Assembly: GCA_009923895.1 (NCBI GenBank)
Contig: RFSP01000049.1
Location: 1 to 10,200 of the forward strand
Source: Betaproteobacteria bacterium
GTDB lineage: Bacteria; Pseudomonadota; Gammaproteobacteria; Burkholderiales; Burkholderiaceae_C
Direction: 5' to 3'
Length of the DNA stretch: 10,200 bases
The notes beneath the pieces are model-generated. The model was not told the DNA's origin and did not search any database. It was given only the letters and a program-made list of their open reading frames with translations. Below are positions 6,115 to 10,200 of the stretch, in pieces; the first letter of the stretch is position 1, and each line of letters starts with the position of its first letter. A program made the translations under genes and the position numbers.

Positions 6115-7547
6115 GCCTGACTCCCAATCGCGCCTCAAGCCGTGCTCAACGTCGAGCCCACAGCCTGTGGGCCCCGTGGGCCTGGGTGGGCGGCCGGTGG
6201 CAGCGCGATGTCCTCTTGCGCTGCAACGACCAGGGCTTGTGGACGGACGTGCAATGCGGCGTGTCGGCATCCGCCGCCCTCACGCAGGACGCCACAACGC
6301 AGGTCCTGCCCGGCCCCGCGCTGCCGGGCATGGTCAATGCCCACAGCCATGCGTTTCAACGTTCATTCGCAGGCTTGGCTGAGCGGCGAGAAGCTGCTCA
6401 AGACGACTTCTGGTCATGGCGGGACCGCATGTACCAAACCGCGCTGCGCATCTCCGCTGAGCAGTTGACGTTGGTGGCTCGCCAGCTTTATGCCGAAATG
6501 TTGGTGGGGGGCTACACCCACGTCTGTGAGTTTCATTACTTGCATCACCAACCCGATGGGCAGCCTTACCCCGAACGCACCCGCATGGCTCGGGCTTTGG
6601 CCCAAGCTGCGCAAGAGGTGGGCATCGGCCTGACGCTGCTGCCGGTGCTCTATGAACGTGGGGGCTTTCAGCAACCCACCTTGCGAGCAGATCAGCGCCG
6701 GTTTGCCACGAACGCCGAAGACGTGGCGGCGATGCGGCAAGACATCCGCCGCTGGCAGCTGCCTTCGGTCGAGGCGGGGGCTGCCATCCACTCCTTGCGT
6801 GCCGCATCTGCGGCGTCCATCGAACGCTTGTGCGAACTCAGCGCTGGAGACCCAGGGCCGCTGCACATTCACGTGGCCGAGCAAACTGCCGAGGTGAACG
6901 ACTGCATGGCCGCCACCGGCATGCGCCCCGTGGCATGGCTCGCGCAGCATGTGCCCTTGAATGCGCACTGGCATTTGGTGCACGCGACCCACACCGAGCC
7001 GACCGAGTTGGAGGCCGTGGCGCGCTCAGGCGCGGGCGTGGTGCTGTGCCCAACCACCGAAGCCAATTTGGGCGATGGCCTGCCCGATGTGTTGGGTTGG
7101 CTTTCTCACGACACACCGATCTCCATTGGCTCGGACAGCCACGTCTGTCGAGTGTGGCCACACGAGCTCAAGCTGTTGGAATACGGTCAGCGCCTGATTC
7201 AACGTCAACGCAATGTGTTGGCAGCACCCCACCAGGGACAGCCCAGCACCGCTGCGAGGCTCTTTGAAGCGGCGCAACGGGGCGGCGCAGCGGCCGCCGC
7301 TTGGACTCATCACGGCCTGACACCTGGCGCGCGCGCCGACCTGTTGGTGATGGACCCGCTGGCGCCGGGTCTGGCTGGCGTGCCCGCAAACGCCCTGCTG
7401 GATGCTTTGGTCTTTGTCACCGACGCTCCCGCGTTTTCACAAGTGTGGGTGGCGGGTCAACAGGTCGTCAACCATGGACGACATGTCAGACACGACGAGA
7501 TCTCTCAAGACTTCTTGCAAGTCATGCAGACGCTGCACGCACACTGA
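6111..7547 (+). CDS. hutF: Formimidoylglutamate deiminase
   Basis: Converts N-formimino-L-glutamate to N-formyl-L-glutamate and ammonia, feeding HutG. The 478-residue protein is an amidohydrolase-superfamily member of the expected size or slightly longer than usual. Metal and active-site motifs are visible: MVNAHSHAFQRSFAGLAE (74-91; metal ligands H78 and H80), DDFWSWRDRMY (98-108), YTHVCEFHYLHH (135-146), LHIHVAEQ (251-258), HLVHATH (288-294) and GSDSHV (340-345, with D342 as expected ligand). The GTG at 6111 has GGAGG at 6101-6105 five bases upstream and overlaps the hutG stop; a TTG at 6099 in frame is less likely because it precedes that site. It is the last plus-strand hut gene. Its end overlaps the end of the opposite-strand phosphatase gene by 26 bases, with no evident rho-independent terminator. 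Confidence 0.95.
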   Translation: MSLTPNRASSRAQRRAHSLWAPWAWVGGRWQRDVLLRCNDQGLWTDVQCGVSASAALTQDATTQVLPGPALPGMVNAHSHAFQRSFAGLAERREAAQDDFWSWRDRMYQTALRISAEQLTLVARQLYAEMLVGGYTHVCEFHYLHHQPDGQPYPERTRMARALAQAAQEVGIGLTLLPVLYERGGFQQPTLRADQRRFATNAEDVAAMRQDIRRWQLPSVEAGAAIHSLRAASAASIERLCELSAGDPGPLHIHVAEQTAEVNDCMAATGMRPVAWLAQHVPLNAHWHLVHATHTEPTELEAVARSGAGVVLCPTTEANLGDGLPDVLGWLSHDTPISIGSDSHVCRVWPHELKLLEYGQRLIQRQRNVLAAPHQGQPSTAARLFEAAQRGGAAAAAWTHHGLTPGARADLLVMDPLAPGLAGVPANALLDALVFVTDAPAFSQVWVAGQQVVNHGRHVRHDEISQDFLQVMQTLHAH

Positions 7548-8142
7548 ACTGCCGGACGAATGCCTCTTGGGCGGCGGTCTCAATGGTGCCAGGCCTGACC
7601 GCACGCACCCGCGCGATGGCCTCGTCCCCCGCCACCCCTTGCAGGGTCAGCAGCATGGCGGCCACGGTACCCGTGCGCCCCAGACCCGCGGCACAGTGCA
7701 CCAATACCCTTTCTTGGCGGGCGAGTGACGCCAACACATCGGGAATGCCTCTGGACCAGGCGGTCATGGTGAGGTCATTGGGCGGCTCGAAATCGGGGAT
7801 GGGCACATGGACCCAGGCCAGCCCCCGGTCGCGCACGGCCTGGGGCAAGTGCGGCACCCCCAGGTGCACCAACTCGTGCTCCCCGACCAAGGTCAGCACG
7901 GTCAAAGCCCCCCAGGCTTTGATCGCCTGCAAGTCAACCGACAAGTCTCGGTTCCACACACGGCCGCTGCCATCCACGCCCTGACGACCCGGGCAATGGA
8001 CGAGCCCCAAGGTGCCGCCCCGAGGCATGGGCAAGGCATCAATGTGCAAGGGGCTGGAAAGGTGGGGTTCGCGCATGGTGGCAGTGTCGCTCAGATTCAA
8101 GCCCTGCGCTGGCGCAATGACGGGCCACGCACTTGGGCTCAT
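7522..8142 (-). CDS. Dual-specificity/tyrosine-type protein phosphatase (CDKN3-like)
   Basis: A 206-residue putative cysteine phosphatase. The P-loop signature HCX5R(S/T) is complete as VHCAAGLGRTGT (148-159), with nucleophile C150, phosphate-binding R156 and T157 at the conserved Ser/Thr position. A likely general-acid loop is PIPDFEPPN (114-122), with D117 the candidate acid. The N-terminal part, including LGLVHCPGR (45-53), resembles the CDKN3-like subgroup. No membrane segment or signal peptide is seen. The ATG at 8142 is supported by AGGAGGAG (plus-strand 8151-8158), 8 bases upstream. It converges on hutF with a 26-base coding overlap and diverges from the DUF883 gene with only 41 bases between starts. 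Nothing in the sequence links it mechanistically to histidine or urea use; its substrate (protein, lipid or nucleotide phosphate) is unknown. Confidence 0.88.
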   Translation of the reverse strand: MSPSAWPVIAPAQGLNLSDTATMREPHLSSPLHIDALPMPRGGTLGLVHCPGRQGVDGSGRVWNRDLSVDLQAIKAWGALTVLTLVGEHELVHLGVPHLPQAVRDRGLAWVHVPIPDFEPPNDLTMTAWSRGIPDVLASLARQERVLVHCAAGLGRTGTVAAMLLTLQGVAGDEAIARVRAVRPGTIETAAQEAFVRQFSVRAASA

Positions 8143-8183
8143 GCTTGACGCTCCTCCTCATCTCTCGATTGAAAGGATTTCGC

Positions 8184-8510
8184 ATGGACACCCTTTCCCG
8201 TTATTCGTCATCGCCCAACGGTCAACATGGCTTGGGCCACAACTTGCGCCACATGGTGGACGAGATCGACCAATTCCTCAAGAGCGCCGCCAACACCGGC
8301 GACCAAAAGTTTGACGCCGTGCGCGAGCGTCTGTCAGACCAGGTGCGCGAGATGCGATCGCAGCTCGATGAGCTCAATGATGCAGCCGTGGCACGGATGA
8401 AACGGGCTGCAGCCAAGGCCGACCAGACCGTGCAAGCGCATCCCTACGGCGCCATGGGCATTGCCGCGGCCACGGGCCTGCTGGTGGGCTTTCTGGCCGC
8501 TCGGCGTTGA
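8184..8510 (+). CDS. DUF883 (ElaB/YqjD-like) membrane-anchored protein
   Basis: A 108-residue protein of the ElaB/YqjD/DUF883 type. Residues about 22-85 form a charged, probably helical or coiled region (FDAVRERLSDQVREMRSQL, 43-61). The C terminus is the family's hydrophobic anchor, with PYGAMGIAAATGLL (87-100) ending in FLAARR. In E. coli, YqjD and ElaB sit in the inner membrane through this tail and bind ribosomes in stationary phase; whether that holds here is inference. The ATG at 8184 has AAAGGA (8172-8177) six bases upstream, which supports it over the in-frame extension beginning at 8133. It is followed after 31 bases by a YqjE-like gene and then a YqjK-like one, the same order as the E. 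coli yqjD-yqjE-yqjK cluster. Confidence 0.9.
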   Translation: MDTLSRYSSSPNGQHGLGHNLRHMVDEIDQFLKSAANTGDQKFDAVRERLSDQVREMRSQLDELNDAAVARMKRAAAKADQTVQAHPYGAMGIAAATGLLVGFLAARR

Positions 8511-8541
8511 TCCATCAACGTCCACGGCAAGACGTATAGCC

Positions 8542-8922
8542 ATGCCGGGCGAGTCCACATTGGGCGCGGCAGCACGGAGGGTGTTGGCCCATTTATTGGC
8601 CATGGGCCGCACCCGACTGCAGTTGGCCGCCGTCGAATTGGAACTGGAACGCCGACGCTGGGTGCGCATGTGGCTGCAGGCGATCTTGGTCTTGTTTGCC
8701 GCGTTCATGGCCATCGGCTTGGGTATCGCTTGGGTGCTTTGGCGCGTCGACCCCCAATTGCGCGCCACCGTCGCCGGGTCGTTGGCCCTGTTTTTTGGAT
8801 TGCTGAGCGCAGTGGGCGTGTGGTGCCTTCTGCGTGAATCGGCGTCGCGGCGCCCTTGGTTGGAATCGACCTTGTCCACCTTGTCCAAAGATGAAGACGC
8901 ACTCGCTGACCGACCTACGTGA
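8542..8922 (+). CDS. YqjE-like holin-superfamily membrane protein
   Basis: A 126-residue small membrane protein of the Phage_holin_3_6/YqjE type. It has an amphipathic charged N-terminal helix (LQLAAVELELERRRWVRMW, 27-45), then two predicted transmembrane helices at about 44-66 and 75-97 joined by a short loop (RVDPQLR), and a polar C-terminal tail. The holin name reflects fold similarity only; no other phage gene is nearby, so this is probably a housekeeping envelope protein. The ATG at 8542, 31 bases after the DUF883 gene, has no clear Shine-Dalgarno. A start upstream at 8461 would sit inside the DUF883 gene and put a Trp/Pro-rich segment before the conserved part, so I prefer 8542. Its last 32 bases overlap the next gene. 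Confidence 0.85.
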   Translation: MPGESTLGAAARRVLAHLLAMGRTRLQLAAVELELERRRWVRMWLQAILVLFAAFMAIGLGIAWVLWRVDPQLRATVAGSLALFFGLLSAVGVWCLLRESASRRPWLESTLSTLSKDEDALADRPT

Positions 8923-9145
8923 GCGCCTGAGCTCGCAGGCGGCACACCAACGGATGATTCTGGGCCAGCATGTATCTGCCTTGCAGACCAGCGCACAACC
9001 CTCGGCCTTGATGCGGCAGGCCTGGCATTGGATGCGACAGCACCCTTGGCAATGTCTCAGCGCAGCGCTGACCTGGCTGCGTTGGCGCAAGCAGCGCCGC
9101 AGCCAAGAACCCTTCAAGACACCAGCAGGCCCTTGCGCTCGATAA
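8891..9145 (+). CDS. Small basic YqjK-like hypothetical protein
   Basis: An 84-residue soluble, basic protein read from the ATG at 8891, overlapping the YqjE-like gene by 32 bases in another frame. It begins with a helical segment (LTDLRERLSSQAAHQRMILG, residues 6-25) and has a Trp-rich basic stretch near residues 49-75 (WHWMRQHPW, TWLRWRKQRRS). Position and general character match YqjK of E. coli, the third gene after yqjD and yqjE, but similarity cannot be proved by eye. No good Shine-Dalgarno is seen, so coupling to yqjE translation is likely. Its 3' end overlaps the 3' end of ureG on the opposite strand by 32 bases (9114-9145). No function is known to me. Confidence 0.7.
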   Translation: MKTHSLTDLRERLSSQAAHQRMILGQHVSALQTSAQPSALMRQAWHWMRQHPWQCLSAALTWLRWRKQRRSQEPFKTPAGPCAR

Positions 9146-9764
9146 AGGTCACCACATCGGCCAAGCCTTCATGGGTGCGCAAATTGGTCATGACAAAGGG
9201 TCGCGAGGGGCGCATGCGCAGGGTGTCGGCCGCCATCACCTCAAGGTTGGCTCCCACGTAGGGCGCGAGGTCGGTCTTGTTGATGACAAAGAGGTCGCTT
9301 TTGGTGATGCCAGGGCCGCCTTTGCGGGGAATTTTTTCGCCCGCCGCCACGTCAATCACGTAAATCGTGAGGTCACTCAACTCGGGGCTGAAGGTCGCAG
9401 CCAAGTTGTCGCCACCCGACTCGATGAAAACGATGTCGGCATTGGGGAACAACACCAGCATGCGGTCAACAGCTTCCAAGTTGATGGACGCGTCTTCACG
9501 AATGGCCGTGTGAGGACAGCCCCCGGTCTCCACACCCATGATGCGCTCGGGCGCGAGGGCGCCGGCCACCGTGAGCAAGCGCTGATCTTCTTTGGTGTAG
9601 ATGTCGTTGGTCACCACCACCAGGTCCCAACGCTCACGCATGGTCTTGCACAGCATTTCGACCAAGGTGGTTTTGCCCGAGCCCACCGGCCCGCCCACGC
9701 CCACGCGCAAGGGTGGCAGCTTCTTGGTTCGACCGGGGATGTGGTGCAAAGAAGGATGGGTCAT
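9114..9764 (-). CDS. ureG: Urease accessory GTPase UreG
   Basis: GTPase that delivers nickel during assembly of the urease active site, acting with UreF, UreD/UreH and UreE in the cytoplasm. The 216-residue length is typical. Motifs are the P-loop GGPVGSGKTTL (24-34), TNDIYTKED (52-60), the metal-binding CPH motif in ETGGCPHTAIRED (79-91), ESGGDNLAATFSPELSD (115-131) and the guanine-specificity NKTD (162-165). All key residues appear intact. The ATG at 9764 overlaps the ureF stop as ATGA (minus strand, 9764-9761), so the two are translationally coupled. It is probably the last gene of a urease operon entering from the right, and its tail overlaps the YqjK-like gene. Confidence 0.98.
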   Translation of the reverse strand: MTHPSLHHIPGRTKKLPPLRVGVGGPVGSGKTTLVEMLCKTMRERWDLVVVTNDIYTKEDQRLLTVAGALAPERIMGVETGGCPHTAIREDASINLEAVDRMLVLFPNADIVFIESGGDNLAATFSPELSDLTIYVIDVAAGEKIPRKGGPGITKSDLFVINKTDLAPYVGANLEVMAADTLRMRPSRPFVMTNLRTHEGLADVVTFIERKGLLVS

Positions 9765-10200
9765 GATCGGAACAGCCGAGAGTATTGGGTTTCGTGATGG
9801 GACGACAAAATAGCCAGCATGGGTGTCATGACTTGGCAGTCATCCAGTGACATTTGCACAGCGCGGTCGACGGCAGAGGGGATCTCGTGGGTCAGGCGCT
9901 GCAAGATGCGTTGGGCCGCAATCTGCCCCAGGGGAACGGCCTTCATGGCCGCTTGAACCATGTTTTCGGCCCAACTGAAGGCAAAGGCCAACAGCAGCGT
10001 CTGCACAGAAGCCTCTGCCAAAACTCCCGCCAAGGCATAGGCCACGGGCCAAGTGGGAGCCGGCGTCAAGGCCGCACAGCGCGCCACACGGCGGTCACCC
10101 GCACATTCGCCGTGTTGAAGCCATTGGACCAACGAGCGTCCCATCTGCTCGGTCTGCAATCGGAACTCGGTCGTCTCGCGCGTGGTCAGGACCCACTGAT
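9761..10200 (-). CDS. ureF: Urease accessory protein UreF, C-terminal part, cut by window edge
   Basis: UreF forms a complex with UreD/UreH and UreG on apo-urease and gates nickel and carbon dioxide delivery. About 145 C-terminal residues are visible, open to the right edge with no stop; full-length UreF is usually about 220-240 residues, so the N terminus is outside. Recognisable stretches are WVLTTRETTEFRLQTEQMGR at the edge, the segment WPVAYALAGVLAE, AFSWAENMVQAAMKAVPLGQ, the run EIPSAVDRAVQ and the characteristic C-terminal tail HHETQYSRLFRS. A TTG at 10157-10159 is not the start, since conserved sequence continues upstream of it. The stop overlaps the ureG start. The identification is very strong. 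Confidence 0.96.
   Translation of the reverse strand, partial: QWVLTTRETTEFRLQTEQMGRSLVQWLQHGECAGDRRVARCAALTPAPTWPVAYALAGVLAEASVQTLLLAFAFSWAENMVQAAMKAVPLGQIAAQRILQRLTHEIPSAVDRAVQMSLDDCQVMTPMLAILSSHHETQYSRLFRS

Noticed and set aside
8145..8173. TTGACG with a weak downstream hexamer as a promoter for the DUF883 gene
   Set aside because: The -10 match is poor, and a start near 8180 would leave the Shine-Dalgarno at 8172-8177 outside the transcript.
8542..8922. Holin-type protein as evidence for a prophage
   Set aside because: The two-helix YqjE-like protein sits in a yqjD-yqjE-yqjK-like set; no lysin, structural or integrase gene, attachment repeat or base-composition change is visible.

Overview
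The window comes from a GC-rich proteobacterial chromosome. Gene order and protein character (HutC/HutD/HutI/HutG/HutF proteins, a DUF883–holin-like YqjD/YqjE pair, and UreF–UreG ending in the usual UreF tail) fit a beta-proteobacterium of the Burkholderiales, most likely Comamonadaceae. That placement is an inference from protein style, not a database result. There is no sign of phage, transposon, CRISPR or RNA genes, and no gene-free stretch longer than about 100 bases.

Left part (1-7547): a divergent histidine-utilisation (hut) locus. On the minus strand a flavin-reductase-like gene is followed by hutU (urocanate hydratase), which runs off the left edge. On the plus strand lie hutC (GntR/HutC repressor), a phytanoyl-CoA-dioxygenase-family gene, hutD, hutI, hutG and hutF. 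Together these encode the deiminase route of histidine breakdown: urocanate -> imidazolonepropionate (HutU) -> formiminoglutamate (HutI) -> N-formylglutamate plus ammonia (HutF) -> glutamate plus formate (HutG). Histidase (hutH) is not in the window and may lie beyond the left edge. All five plus-strand junctions are 4-base NTGA stop/start overlaps, four of them with GTG or TTG starts, so the six genes look like one translationally coupled operon.

The 103-base divergent spacer (1849-1951) holds a 36-base inverted repeat with an internal HutC-type GTCTAGAC core. The same repeat contains near-mirror-image promoter-like elements for both directions, so one repressor could close both operons. A second small palindrome (1883-1902) lies in the predicted leader of the minus-strand transcript. 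Two genes are not part of textbook hut pathways: the Fe(II)/2-oxoglutarate dioxygenase-like protein with an intact metal triad, and the flavin-reductase-like protein. They are the most interesting content and may point to an accessory reaction on histidine-related substrates.

Right part (7522-10200): a dual-specificity/tyrosine-type phosphatase on the minus strand overlaps the hutF tail by 26 bases. It is transcribed divergently from a compact yqjD–yqjE–yqjK-like set of membrane or envelope-associated small proteins on the plus strand. That set ends in a 32-base tail-to-tail overlap with ureG. The urease accessory genes ureG and ureF (minus strand, coupled by ATGA) run off the right edge and presumably close a urease operon. 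The hut and urease loci side by side make this a nitrogen-scavenging neighbourhood.
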